This document shows positions 8,033 to 16,695 of a stretch of 64,000 nucleotides of DNA, in pieces. Positions within the stretch are counted from its first letter, which is position 1. Each line of letters starts with the position of its first letter. The translations under genes and the position numbers were made by a program. Origin of the DNA: Sphingomonas alpina (lineage in GTDB: Bacteria; Pseudomonadota; Alphaproteobacteria; Sphingomonadales; Sphingomonadaceae); contig NZ_CP061038.1 of NCBI RefSeq assembly GCF_014490665.1, forward strand, positions 4,424,501 through 4,488,500. Direction: 5' to 3'. Below the pieces are notes generated by a model. The model worked only from the letters and a program-made list of their open reading frames with translations, did not search any database and had not been told where the DNA came from.

Positions 8033-10180
8033 ATGGCCACCAGATCCAAGACCAAATTGTCCTCGCCCTGGCGTCGTCGGTTTATCCGTACGCTGCAGGT
8101 GTTGGGCGTGCTCGGCTTTCTCGCGCTGATAGCGCTGGTCATCGCTGTCTATGTCGCGCGTTCCCAGCTGCCCAGTTACGAGGAGCTCAAATCGTCGCCC
8201 AACGGGCAGATGATTCGCGTCCATGCCGCGGACGGTACGGTCATTGTGTCGCTCGGGCCGAGCTATGGCGAATGGCTGCCCTACGACAAGATTCCGGGAG
8301 TGATGCGCGATGCGATGGTCTCCGTCGAGGATCGCCGCTTCCGGTCGCACCCCGGCGTCGATCCGATCGGCGTGCTGCGTGCGGTCAAGCTCGCCTTCAA
8401 CAATCGCGGTACCGATAAAAGGCTGCAGGGCGCATCGACCATCACCCAGCAGGTCGCGCGCACCATCTTCCTGTCGAACAAATATGATTTCGGCCGCAAG
8501 ATCCGCGAGGCGATCCTCGCCCTGGCGATCGAGCGAAAATTCTCCAAGGACCAGATCCTCGAACTTTATCTCAACAAGGTCTATTTCGGCGGCGGCGCAT
8601 ACGGCATCGATGCCGCGTCGCGTCGCTTCTTCGGTCATGGCGCCGACACGCTGAACCTCAACGAGGCGGCAGTCATCGCCGGCCTGGTCAAGGCCCCGTC
8701 ACGCTACTCACCGACCGCGGATGCGGAAGCCGCGATCGGCCGTGCCGGCGTGGTGATCAAGCTGATGCAGGAAACCGGCAAGATCAGCGCCGCCCAGGCG
8801 GCCGGTGCCAATCCCTCCTCGGTCTCGCTCGCGCCCGAGCCGAAGCAGAACAGTGTCCGCTATTTCACTGACTGGGCATTGCCGCAGCTCGAAGTGCTGA
8901 TCGACGAGACGCAACGCCCGCTGGAAGTGTGGACGACGCTGGACCTGAACATGCAGCGCGCCGCCGATGCCGCGATCCGCGCCAATGCACCGAAGAACGC
9001 GCAGGGTGCGCTCGTCACGATCGACCGCGACGGCGCGGTACGGTCGATGGTCGGCGGTACCGATTATGTCTCGTCCAACTATAATCGCGCGACCCAGGCG
9101 GTGCGGCAGCCGGGATCGGCGTTCAAGCTGTTCGTCTATCTCGCCGCGCTCGAAGCCGGTCACAAGCCGGAAGACACGCTGGTCGACGAGCCCGTCACGA
9201 TCAAGGGCTGGACCCCGCGCAACTCATCCGGCGCCAACCGCGGCGAAATGACCCTGCGCACCGCCTTTGCCTATTCGGTCAACACCATCGCCGCCAAGCT
9301 GGGGCTGGAGGTCGGCTTCGCCACGATCGCCGACATGGCGCGCCGCTTCGGCATCACGACGCCGGTCGATACCCATCCGGCCATGGTGCTGGGCACGTCA
9401 GACGTTCGCCTGCTCGACATGACCCGTGCCTTTGCCAGTGTCGCCAACAAGGGTGTCGCGGTCACGCCATACGGTATCACCAAGGTGACCGCGCAGGGCG
9501 TGACGATCTACGCGCAGGAAGTCGATCGCAGTCAGGTGCTGGTCGCGCCCTATGTCGCAGCACAGATGACCGATCTGCTACAGACCGCGGTCAATACCGG
9601 TACCGGCAAGGCCGCCCAGATCGGCCGTCCCGTCGCCGGCAAGACCGGCACGACAACGTCGAACAAGGATGGCTGGTTCGTCGGATTCTCCAGCGGGCTC
9701 ACCACCGGTGTGTGGATGGGCCGCGACGACGCCAAGGTCGTGCCCGGCCTGCAGGGTGGCACCGCGCCAGCACGCGCCTTTGCCGCCTTCATGAAGGTTG
9801 CCGTTGCCAATCGGCCGGTCGAGCAGTTCGATACCCAGGTCACTCTGCCCGAATGGCAGCTGGAACCCGACGAGGAATCCTATTTCGGCGAGGCCGATAA
9901 CAGCCTGTTCGTCGATGCGGACGGCAACCCGGTCGAGCCGGGCACCACGGCAAATCCGGGTAGCGACGCGCAGGTCGATGCCGATGGCCAGCCTCTGCCC
10001 CCGGCTCAGGGCTCCGAAGCAAAGCCCGAACGGCTCGATCAGGACTGGATCGACCGCGTGCTCGACCGCAATCAGTCGCCCCCGCCAAGACCGAACTCTG
10101 CCCCGAACAAAGCGCCTTCCGCAGTGCCTCCACCGGAAGTGCCGCGTGCGCGGCCTCAGGAAACCCGTCCGAACCAGTGA
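8033..10180 (+). CDS. Class A penicillin-binding protein (PBP1A family)
   Basis: Bifunctional peptidoglycan synthase of 715 aa. A cytoplasmic tail and one membrane segment (about 25-45) are followed by a GT51 transglycosylase domain (catalytic glutamate E99 in VSVEDRRFRSHPG; QGASTITQQVAR near 130) and a transpeptidase domain with the active-site serine at S362 in GSAFK, SVN near 420, and KTGTT from K537. The C-terminal 80 residues are proline-rich and probably disordered. It polymerises and cross-links glycan strands in the periplasm. The 3' end overlaps the convergent metallopeptidase gene by 25 bases. Confidence 0.94.
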   Translation: MATRSKTKLSSPWRRRFIRTLQVLGVLGFLALIALVIAVYVARSQLPSYEELKSSPNGQMIRVHAADGTVIVSLGPSYGEWLPYDKIPGVMRDAMVSVEDRRFRSHPGVDPIGVLRAVKLAFNNRGTDKRLQGASTITQQVARTIFLSNKYDFGRKIREAILALAIERKFSKDQILELYLNKVYFGGGAYGIDAASRRFFGHGADTLNLNEAAVIAGLVKAPSRYSPTADAEAAIGRAGVVIKLMQETGKISAAQAAGANPSSVSLAPEPKQNSVRYFTDWALPQLEVLIDETQRPLEVWTTLDLNMQRAADAAIRANAPKNAQGALVTIDRDGAVRSMVGGTDYVSSNYNRATQAVRQPGSAFKLFVYLAALEAGHKPEDTLVDEPVTIKGWTPRNSSGANRGEMTLRTAFAYSVNTIAAKLGLEVGFATIADMARRFGITTPVDTHPAMVLGTSDVRLLDMTRAFASVANKGVAVTPYGITKVTAQGVTIYAQEVDRSQVLVAPYVAAQMTDLLQTAVNTGTGKAAQIGRPVAGKTGTTTSNKDGWFVGFSSGLTTGVWMGRDDAKVVPGLQGGTAPARAFAAFMKVAVANRPVEQFDTQVTLPEWQLEPDEESYFGEADNSLFVDADGNPVEPGTTANPGSDAQVDADGQPLPPAQGSEAKPERLDQDWIDRVLDRNQSPPPRPNSAPNKAPSAVPPPEVPRARPQETRPNQ

Positions 10181-10830
10181 AGCGCTGCGCCGTTGGCGCG
10201 CAGCCAGGCACGCGATGCGGCCGGATCGCCTTCGGTCAACGCATCGGCCAGCGCGTGGAATTCCGGCCCATGGTGCATATGCACCCGGTGCGCGACCTCA
10301 TGCGCCACGGTCGATCGGCGCACAAACGCAGGCGCGAGGATCAGCCGCCAGCTGTAGCGAATGACCCCGGTCGAAGCGCAACTGCCCCAGCGCGCCCGCG
10401 GATCGCCGATCGCCACCCGGGTCACGCCGACCCCGGCCCGCGCGGCAAATTCGGCGGTTTCCGCACTCAGGATGCGCAGCGCTTCCCGCTTCAGCCAGAG
10501 TTCGATCCGCCGCGACAAGCCATCGAGCGAGCCGCCGCAACGCAACAGCGCTCCATCGCGCATCACCCGGCGGGAGGTGTCGGCATGCCAGTCGATGGTC
10601 AGCGTCGCATCATCGACCGGTATCTCGGCGCCGGGCACGAAAGGGCGCGCCCGCGGCAGTTTCGCGCGCTGCGCCTCGACCCAGCCGCGCTGTTCTTCGG
10701 CCCAGCGCAGCGCTTCTTTCAAGGGCGCGCGCGGCGGCAGCGTCAGGCGGACGCGCCCGCTTGCCGGATCGACCGACAGCTTGGCGCGGCGGGCGCGGGC
10801 GTTACGGACGACTTCGACCGGTGCCGTCAC
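10156..10830 (-). CDS. YgjP-type zinc metallopeptidase
   Basis: Protein of 224 aa with the YgjP/M48-like (COG1451) pattern: IGDPRARWGSCASTGVIRYS precedes the zinc motif HEVAHRVHMHHGPEFH (HExxH with a third histidine). Members are small cytoplasmic metalloproteases of poorly known function. The start is taken as the GTG at 10830 because the upstream open frame overlaps YcgN and lacks family similarity. It lies 11 bases after the end of ycgN-like gene, suggesting an operon SCO-YcgN-YgjP on the minus strand. Confidence 0.82.
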   Translation of the reverse strand: MTAPVEVVRNARARRAKLSVDPASGRVRLTLPPRAPLKEALRWAEEQRGWVEAQRAKLPRARPFVPGAEIPVDDATLTIDWHADTSRRVMRDGALLRCGGSLDGLSRRIELWLKREALRILSAETAEFAARAGVGVTRVAIGDPRARWGSCASTGVIRYSWRLILAPAFVRRSTVAHEVAHRVHMHHGPEFHALADALTEGDPAASRAWLRANGAALHWFGRVS

Positions 10831-10840
10831 ACCCCCTCCG

Positions 10841-11275
10841 TCACAGGCGCCGGTCGACGATATGATGCTCCAGCTCGCCGGCATCGACCTCTGAAATGGT
10901 CCATCCACGAACCGACTCGCCCGCGCGGTGCACCGCATCGCGATCGCCACAAACCAGATAGTGCCAGCGTGGCAGCGGCTCGCCGGCGGCACGCAGGCGA
11001 TAAGCACAGGTTTCCGGCAACCAGTCGATGTCATGAACATTGTCACGCGTCAGCCGCACGCATTCGCTGACGTATGCATGACGATGGCGATAATTGGAGC
11101 ATTGCCCGCTCGACCGGTCGAGCAGGCGGCAAGCGACATTGGTCGGGATCAGCTCGCCGGTTTCCTCATCCTCGAGCTTGTGGATACAGCATTTGCCGCA
11201 TCCATCGCACAACGCTTCCCATTGCCCCCGGTCAAGCTGCTCGAGCGGCGTATCTTCCCAGAAGGCGCCGCTCAT
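10841..11275 (-). CDS. YcgN family cysteine cluster protein (UPF0260)
   Basis: Protein of 144 aa matching the UPF0260/YcgN family. It has the hallmark cysteine arrangement CDGCGKCC (residues about 23-30), followed by ACRLLD, QCSNY, ECVRLT, TCAYRL and the closing HYLVCGD block. The cysteines suggest a metal or Fe-S site, but the function of the family is not established. No signal peptide. It sits 10 bases downstream of the SCO gene. Confidence 0.9.
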   Translation of the reverse strand: MSGAFWEDTPLEQLDRGQWEALCDGCGKCCIHKLEDEETGELIPTNVACRLLDRSSGQCSNYRHRHAYVSECVRLTRDNVHDIDWLPETCAYRLRAAGEPLPRWHYLVCGDRDAVHRAGESVRGWTISEVDAGELEHHIVDRRL

Positions 11276-11285
11276 ATGACCCAGC

Positions 11286-11879
11286 TCATCGCACCCAGCG
11301 CTTGAGTTCGGCGGCGATCGCCTCCGGTTTACCGTCCTGGGGCAGCAAGGCGAGCGGCTTGCCGTCCGGATCCATCAGATAGGCGACCCGCGCATGATCC
11401 ATCAGATAGCCGCCGCCCGGTGCCGGATCGCCCTTCTTGTAATAGATCGCAAATGCCTTTGCGACCTTGGCGATCGCGTCAGGGGTCCCGGTCAGGCCGA
11501 TCATGCGCGGGTGAAAGGCGCTGACGAACTGCTTGAGGACCGGCGGCGTATCACGTTCGGGATCGACCGAAATGAAGATCGGCACCACCTTGGCGCCCAG
11601 CGCGGGATCGCTCTTTTCCAGCGCGCGCAAGCCGGCGCCGAGATTCTGCACATCCACCGGGCAGACGTCGGGACAGAAAGTGTAGCCGAAATAGACGATG
11701 CGATATTTGCCCTTGAACGCCGTGTCGCTGACCAGATGCCCATCCTGATCGGTCAGCGTGAAAGGCCCGCCGATCGTCGCCCCTTCGAGCGGCGGCCGCG
11801 CCGGCGCGGAAGGTGCGGAGCAAGCGACAGGCATGGCCGCGACCAGGAGTGCGGCAATAGCGCGGGCGATCAGTTTCAT
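11286..11879 (-). CDS. SCO family protein (SCO1/SenC)
   Basis: Protein of 197 aa with an N-terminal signal or lipoprotein leader (MKLIARAIAALLVAAMPVAC; VAC could be a lipobox) and a thioredoxin-like SCO domain. The copper-binding CPDVCP motif follows YFGYTF, and the distant histidine is in MDHARVAYL. SCO proteins deliver copper to cytochrome c oxidase on the periplasmic side of the inner membrane. The ATG at 11879 is preferred over one five codons upstream because it directly opens the leader. No oxidase genes are in the window. Confidence 0.9.
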   Translation of the reverse strand: MKLIARAIAALLVAAMPVACSAPSAPARPPLEGATIGGPFTLTDQDGHLVSDTAFKGKYRIVYFGYTFCPDVCPVDVQNLGAGLRALEKSDPALGAKVVPIFISVDPERDTPPVLKQFVSAFHPRMIGLTGTPDAIAKVAKAFAIYYKKGDPAPGGGYLMDHARVAYLMDPDGKPLALLPQDGKPEAIAAELKRWVR

Positions 11880-11965
11880 AGCGTGGCCAGCCATGATCTG
11901 TTAAGGCGGAGCGCGCAAGTTGCGTTGATACGTCACCACAGCATAACAAGGGTCGGCACGACACG

Positions 11966-12571
11966 ATGACCGTTCGTTTGAAGCAGATCGCGGTGGCTGC
12001 TGCCGCGCTCATGATGTCCTCTGGCGTCGCACAGGCGCAGCAGCAGTCCGAAAGCTACAAGTTCCTGCAGGCGGTACGCGACAGCAAGGGCGACGACGTG
12101 CTGAAGATGCTGAATCAGCCCGGCAGCCGCATCATCAACACGCGGGATATCGGGACTCGGGAAGGCGCGCTGCACATCGTCGTCAAGCGCGGCGATGCGA
12201 CCTATCTACGCTTCTTGCTGCAGCAACAGGCTGATCCGAATTTACGCGATGGAGACGGAAATACCCCGTTGGCGCTTGCCGTGAATGGTGGCCAGGCCGC
12301 ATTGGTCGATATCCTGATCACGGCCAAGGCCAATGTGAATCTCGGCAATTCGCGTGGTGAGACCCCGTTGATTCTCGCGGTTCAACGTCGCGACGTGGGC
12401 CTGGCCCGTACATTGCTCGCCGCCGGTGCGGACCCCGATCAGCCTGACTTGCTCGCCGGCATGTCGGCGCGTGACTATGCGCATGACGACAAACGGTCGT
12501 CGATCATGGCCAAGCTGATCGATGAGACACCGAAAAAACCACGTCGGGCAGTTTCCGGCCCCAAACTCTGA
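11966..12571 (+). CDS. Secreted ankyrin-repeat protein
   Basis: Protein of 201 aa with a clear Sec signal peptide (residues 1-25, ending GVAQA) and about four ankyrin repeats, visible as GALHIVVKRGDATYLRFLLQ, GNTPLALAVNGGQAALVDIL and GETPLILAVQRRDVGLARTL. It is probably periplasmic and binds a partner protein; the partner is unknown. It is divergent from the SCO gene and convergent with mmcB. The short basic tail (KKPRRAVSGPKL) is not part of a repeat. Confidence 0.88.
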   Translation: MTVRLKQIAVAAAALMMSSGVAQAQQQSESYKFLQAVRDSKGDDVLKMLNQPGSRIINTRDIGTREGALHIVVKRGDATYLRFLLQQQADPNLRDGDGNTPLALAVNGGQAALVDILITAKANVNLGNSRGETPLILAVQRRDVGLARTLLAAGADPDQPDLLAGMSARDYAHDDKRSSIMAKLIDETPKKPRRAVSGPKL

Positions 12572-12576
12572 TTCGG

Positions 12577-12610
12577 AAAAAGTCGGGCGGATTTGAAACG
12601 CCCTCCCGAC
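12577..12610 (-). terminator. Terminator downstream of mmcB
   Basis: Read on the minus strand, GTCGGG...CCCGAC (12605-12610 with 12582-12587) closes an imperfect GC-rich hairpin and is followed by five T residues (A-run 12577-12581 on the plus strand). It lies eight bases beyond the mmcB stop. Confidence 0.65.
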
Positions 12611-12617
12611 GTCGACC

Positions 12618-13148
12618 TCAATAGGGGGTTCCGACTTCGGCCTCGGGATCGAGCATTCCGATCAGGCGACGGCCCGCACGACGGGCAAATGCCAGCGTGC
12701 AGCGCTTGCGCGTCGCGGCAGAAAGCGGATCGCTATGAGCTTCGCGGACGATCACCGCATCATAGCGGTCGGCGATGATGATACCGGTGCGTTCGGGCAG
12801 AAACGCCGCCCCATCGAGCGGCGCGGCATCGAAGCCGGCCGGCAACGCCCAATAGAACCGGTCGCAGCAGCCGAGATAGTCGGTCCATTTACCATCGCCG
12901 AGCAGGTCGGGGCGCGACACCTTGATCTCGACGATGATGATCTGGCCACGCGAATCGATCGCCATCAGATCGGCCCGCCTGCCACCATCGAGCGATACCT
13001 CGGCCATCGCGACAAGATCATGCCGCAACAGCATCCGAGTCGTGCCACGTGCGACATCGGCTGCGCACAGCGCGGATCCGGGATCCTCGACGCACGAATC
13101 GGCCGAAGCGGTATCGGTCAACGCAGAAACGGGAGGACGCTGAAGCAT
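12618..13148 (-). CDS. mmcB: MmcB family DNA repair protein
   Basis: Protein of 176 aa with the PD-(D/E)XK nuclease-like core of the MmcB family: RRADLMAIDSRGQIIIVEIK gives the acidic and lysine positions, and GDGKWTDYLGCCDRFYWALP is the family signature. In Caulobacter, MmcB belongs to the SOS-linked mitomycin C resistance set. The first 25 residues are poorly conserved in character, so the true start could be internal. A terminator follows the stop. Confidence 0.85.
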   Translation of the reverse strand: MLQRPPVSALTDTASADSCVEDPGSALCAADVARGTTRMLLRHDLVAMAEVSLDGGRRADLMAIDSRGQIIIVEIKVSRPDLLGDGKWTDYLGCCDRFYWALPAGFDAAPLDGAAFLPERTGIIIADRYDAVIVREAHSDPLSAATRKRCTLAFARRAGRRLIGMLDPEAEVGTPY

Positions 13149-13209
13149 CCTCCCGATCTAGAACATTAAGCGAACGGAATAAAGCCCAAAGGCTTTTGGT
13201 TATACCGGA

Positions 13210-13863
13210 TCAGCGATAGAAAACATGGTTTCCGATCGATGCGACCTTGCTCATCCGCCAGCCCGGCGCGACGCGACGCGCATGGAAATACAGCGCGTTG
13301 GCGGCGGGGCTATCCCAATGATCGGCCATTGCGACCTGTGCCACGGCAACCGCGGTGCGGAACTGCTTGTTGTTGGCGATGGTCGGGATATGGCCGCCGC
13401 GCACGAACGAGAACTGGCCGCGCTGGGTCACGACCGAGCAGACCGATTTCGGAAAGCGGCCGGATTTGGTCCGGTTGAGGATGACCTCAGCAACCGCGAG
13501 CTGGCCGGTGAGCGGCTCGCTCTTGGATTCGAAATAGATGGCGCTGGCCATGCAACGCAGATCGCCATCTACCGATGCGGGCGCGTCCTGGTCGGCAACG
13601 GCGGCGTCGAGGCTCGCATATTCCACATCGTCAGTGGTGACGACCGGCGCAGGCTCTTCGGTATCGATGGCAGGCGTGGAAGGCTGAGGCGCAGACTGGG
13701 GCACAACAGCCGGAATCTGCGTGGGCAGTGGAACCGGAATCAGCGTCGATGCGTTAATCGCGCGATCCAGTTCGAAGGCGAAGCCCGGTGTGCTGACGCC
13801 GATAAGTCCGGCGATTCCGAGCGACATCGCCGCGAGTGTTGCGGCGCGTTGAAAAAACGACAT
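13210..13863 (-). CDS. Cell wall hydrolase, SleB-like
   Basis: Secreted protein of 217 aa: signal peptide (1-29), a proline-rich linker (about 40-75), then a Hydrolase_2/SleB-like catalytic domain starting at LRCMASAIYFESKSEPLTGQ (catalytic glutamate in YFES) and ending YFHARRVAPGW. The family comprises spore cortex lytic enzyme-like glycosidases or amidases acting on peptidoglycan. In a non-sporulating alphaproteobacterium it probably remodels the periplasmic wall. It starts with ATG at 13863. The upstream gap (13864-14018) has no other gene. Confidence 0.88.
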   Translation of the reverse strand: MSFFQRAATLAAMSLGIAGLIGVSTPGFAFELDRAINASTLIPVPLPTQIPAVVPQSAPQPSTPAIDTEEPAPVVTTDDVEYASLDAAVADQDAPASVDGDLRCMASAIYFESKSEPLTGQLAVAEVILNRTKSGRFPKSVCSVVTQRGQFSFVRGGHIPTIANNKQFRTAVAVAQVAMADHWDSPAANALYFHARRVAPGWRMSKVASIGNHVFYR

Positions 13864-14018
13864 TCAATCTTCGAACTATGCGGTTGGTGCGCGGAACGGC
13901 CGGCTCAGAAGGAGCGATCGCCCGGGCTGCCCCCCGACTGCGTAATCGAACGGATCGCACCCGCATCGACACAACGCATTTGACAGTGCAGCCTGCTATC
14001 TTTGTGCAGCGCACAATG

Positions 14019-14360
14019 TCAATCGCCGAGGATCGTTTCAGCGGCGAACCGTTCCGCGAACGGGATGTCCAGTTCGACCACCCACAAATCCGGATCGCGT
14101 GATCGCCGGCGCTGCCAATACGCCGTAATTTCCGATGGATTATCAACTATTTGACGAGACGATTCGATCAACGCGACAGCGCCATCCGGCCCGATACCGC
14201 GTTCCAGCGCACGCGGATTTTGCCCATTTTCCAACGCGATGATCAGTATCGCGCCGGCCTGAGCATCGCCCCGGGCGAGCATCATGCCCATTCCACCCGC
14301 ATCGTTCACCCGCCGCAGCAACGCGCTGACCAGGATCCCGCTGGGCAACCGCCCGCTCAT
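14019..14360 (-). CDS. DUF1491 family protein
   Basis: Protein of 113 aa recognisable as DUF1491: LPSGILVSALLRRVNDAGGM at the start, GAILIIALENG in the middle, and DLWVVELDIPFAERFAAETI at the end. The function of the family is unknown. The gene overlaps the downstream end of the thioesterase gene by four bases and is the last gene of the ptsN-thioesterase-DUF1491 run on the minus strand. Confidence 0.85.
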   Translation of the reverse strand: MSGRLPSGILVSALLRRVNDAGGMGMMLARGDAQAGAILIIALENGQNPRALERGIGPDGAVALIESSRQIVDNPSEITAYWQRRRSRDPDLWVVELDIPFAERFAAETILGD

Positions 14361-14821
14361 GTAACGGCGCGATATCCGGGCAGGCTGGCCAACGCGACCC
14401 GGGACCGCATGAAGGTGCCGGTTCCCCGCGCCGCTTCCTCGCCATCGGCATCGATCAGCCGTGCTTCGGCAACGAATACACGCCGCTGACCACTGACCCA
14501 GCGGCCTTCCGCAGTTACCGGTCCGGCTTTGAGCGGACGCGTGAACAACAAGTTGAACGCAGTGGTGAGCAGGAAACGGTCGGTGACCAGGCTGTTCACG
14601 GCGTAGAAAGCCGCATCGTCGAGCATCTTGAAATAGCTCGTCCCATGGGCAGCGCCCGCGGCATGATAATAACGTTCGTCGATCAGGAAATGGATTCGAG
14701 CAAAGCCGCTTGCGGGAATCTCCAGCGTCGAGTCGAACAGCTGGTTGATCGGGGCCGCAGCATAAAGCGCTTCGAGCGCGCGAAAATGCGCTTCGGCCCC
14801 GCTCGCGGGCTCAGGCGGCAT
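14357..14821 (-). CDS. PaaI-family thioesterase (hotdog fold)
   Basis: Protein of 154 aa with a single hotdog domain. HGTSYFKMLDDAAFYAVNSL corresponds to the central helix block of PaaI-type acyl-CoA thioesterases, with RPLKAGPVTAEGRWVSGQRR as the later strands. The acyl substrate cannot be inferred. The ATG at 14821 is chosen because it gives the usual family length; an ATG ten codons upstream falls in the ptsN 3' end. It overlaps the ptsN stop by 11 bases. Confidence 0.78.
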   Translation of the reverse strand: MPPEPASGAEAHFRALEALYAAAPINQLFDSTLEIPASGFARIHFLIDERYYHAAGAAHGTSYFKMLDDAAFYAVNSLVTDRFLLTTAFNLLFTRPLKAGPVTAEGRWVSGQRRVFVAEARLIDADGEEAARGTGTFMRSRVALASLPGYRAVT

Positions 14822-15278
14822 CGCGTGCTTCGTCTTGCGTAAACAAGGCATACAGCGCGTCGGGCGACCCCGCGCCGCGCAGCTTGGCGAGAAAGCCGCG
14901 ATCGCGCAGCCGCCGCGACACGCGTGCCAAAGCCTTCAGATGCGCCGCACCCGCATCAGGCGGCGAGAGCAGCACGAAAACCAGATCGACCGGCAAATCA
15001 TCGATCGCCTGGAATTCGACCGGCTGTGCCAGCCGGGCAAACAGACCGATCACCTGCGGCAGGCCCGCAAGCTTGCCGTGCGGAATGGCCACGCCGCCGC
15101 CAAAACCGGTCGACCCGAGCTTCTCGCGCGCCGTCAACGCATCGGCGATGATCTTGGCATCAAGCCCGTGGATATCGGCAAGCATAGCCGCAACTTGCTG
15201 CAGCAACGCCTTTTTGGTCCCCGCGACCAGCCCTTGAACCACGGCCTCGGGCAGCAGCAGATCGCTGAAATCGGTCAT
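14811..15278 (-). CDS. ptsN: PTS IIA-like nitrogen regulatory protein PtsN
   Basis: EIIA-Ntr domain protein of 155 aa. The phosphorylatable histidine is H67 in GVAIPHGKL, preceded by REKLGSTGFGGG, and the closing part LKALARVSRRLRD matches the family. It takes phosphate from NPr and modulates transporters and kinases. The ATG at 15278 is preferred over the adjacent ATG at 15281 because AGGGA lies five bases before it. It lies just downstream of hpf, the same pairing seen near rpoN in many Proteobacteria, although rpoN is not here. Confidence 0.9.
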   Translation of the reverse strand: MTDFSDLLLPEAVVQGLVAGTKKALLQQVAAMLADIHGLDAKIIADALTAREKLGSTGFGGGVAIPHGKLAGLPQVIGLFARLAQPVEFQAIDDLPVDLVFVLLSPPDAGAAHLKALARVSRRLRDRGFLAKLRGAGSPDALYALFTQDEARDAA

Positions 15279-15358
15279 CATCGTCCCTGAAACGCTCTTG
15301 CGTAATCGCCCCCGCGTTCGGGCGCCCATAGCGCCGAACGCGGGTTCGTGAAAGCCGC

Positions 15359-15943
15359 TCAGGCCGAGCGGTGCGGCTCGACCCAGCCGATCGTCCCGTC
15401 GCCGCGGCGATAGACCATATTATAGGCGCCCGATCCGCTGTTCTTGAACAGCAAGGCAGTGGTGTTGCGCAGGTCGAGCATCATCACCGCATCGGAAACG
15501 CTTGCGTCGGGAACATCCACGCGCGTTTCCGCGACGATCAGCGGAAAGTCCGCCGCCTCTTCATCCTCGGTTTCGCGGAACACGGTATAGCCGGCATTGT
15601 CATAGGCACCGTTTTCCACCGCGCCATTCGCCGCACCGGCGGAATGACGATCCTTCAGGCGGCGCATATAGCGGCGCAGCTGCTTTTCGATCTTGTCGGC
15701 CGCGCCATCGAACGAGACATGGGCGTCCTTGCCGTTGTTCGTTCCCTTGAGCACCAGACCATGCATCACATGCGCGACGATGTCGCAGGTGAAGCCATTA
15801 TCGTGCGGACCCTTGCCGAAGGTGACATGCGCCGAAATCGCGCGTGCGAAATACTTCGTGGCAATGCCCTGGAGTCGATCTTCGACATGGCTTTTCAGTG
15901 CCTTGCCGGTGTCGACCTGATGGCCCGATACCCGGATTTCCAT
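15359..15943 (-). CDS. hpf: Long-form ribosome hibernation promoting factor
   Basis: Protein of 194 aa, the long HPF type. The N-terminal ribosome-binding domain (1-105) begins MEIRVSGHQVDTGKALKSHV and has the KQLRRYMRRLKDRH basic helix. A linker leads to the C-terminal dimerisation domain (about 130-190) with PDASVSDAVMMLDLRNTTAL and NMVYRRGDGTIGWVEP. Long HPF dimerises 70S ribosomes into 100S particles in stationary phase. ATG at 15943; a second ATG two codons upstream is possible. Confidence 0.92.
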   Translation of the reverse strand: MEIRVSGHQVDTGKALKSHVEDRLQGIATKYFARAISAHVTFGKGPHDNGFTCDIVAHVMHGLVLKGTNNGKDAHVSFDGAADKIEKQLRRYMRRLKDRHSAGAANGAVENGAYDNAGYTVFRETEDEEAADFPLIVAETRVDVPDASVSDAVMMLDLRNTTALLFKNSGSGAYNMVYRRGDGTIGWVEPHRSA

Positions 15944-15994
15944 GAGCATTCTCCTTATTGGGGACCACCGATCTGGGTAGGCCCCGTCATCGCG

Positions 15995-16687
15995 TCAACC
16001 TGACGCCTCAAGCCGCCAAAGGGGATTGGCGATCTTCTCAATAAACGCCGCGTGGCGCGCAAGTTCCGCTTCGCTGGGTTCGAAAATGCGCGGCGGACGT
16101 ACCACGGCCGGCGCCGCGACGGGTGCGAAGCTGGTCTGTTCCTCGACTGTCTCGGTCACCAGGGTCAGCCCGATCTGACGACCGCCGGTCAGTTCGACAT
16201 AGACTTGCGACAGCAATTGCGCATCGAGCAGCGCCCCGTGCAGCACACGGTGGCTGCGGTCGATGCCATAGCGGCTGCATAGCGCATCCAGGCTGTGCTT
16301 CGCGCCGGGATGCCGCGTACGCGCCATCGCAACGGTATCGATCATCCGTCCCATATCGATCGGGGCCCGTCCGGCCCGTGCCAGCTCGCCGTTGAGGAAG
16401 CCGAAGTCGAACCCGGCATTGTGCGCGATGAGCGGACAGTCGCCAAGAAACTCGATCAGCGCTTCGGCCTGGTGCGAGAAGAGCGGCTTGTCGGCAAGGA
16501 AGGTATCGCCCAGCCCGTGAATCCGCTGCGCCTCGGGCGGCATCTGGCGCTCGGGGTTGAAGTAGGCGTGGAAGGTGCGGCCGGTCTCGACCCGGTTGAC
16601 GATCTCGACGCAGCCGATCTCGACCATCCGGTCGCCATTGTCGAAGCTGAAGCCGGTGGTTTCGGTGTCGAAGACGATTTCGCGCAT
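15995..16687 (-). CDS. dnaQ: DNA polymerase III epsilon subunit (3'-5' exonuclease)
   Basis: DnaQ proofreading exonuclease of 230 aa. Exo I is MREIVFDTETTGF (residues 1-13), Exo II is LIAHNAGFDFGFL and Exo III contains HGALLDAQLLSQVYVEL, giving the DEDDh residues. The C-terminal tail (about 185-230) should bind the polymerase alpha subunit. The start is the ATG at 16687, next to coaE. It belongs to the ppsR-maf-aroE-coaE-dnaQ run that reads away from the origin. Confidence 0.93.
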   Translation of the reverse strand: MREIVFDTETTGFSFDNGDRMVEIGCVEIVNRVETGRTFHAYFNPERQMPPEAQRIHGLGDTFLADKPLFSHQAEALIEFLGDCPLIAHNAGFDFGFLNGELARAGRAPIDMGRMIDTVAMARTRHPGAKHSLDALCSRYGIDRSHRVLHGALLDAQLLSQVYVELTGGRQIGLTLVTETVEEQTSFAPVAAPAVVRPPRIFEPSEAELARHAAFIEKIANPLWRLEASG

Positions 16688-16695
16688 GAGTGTGA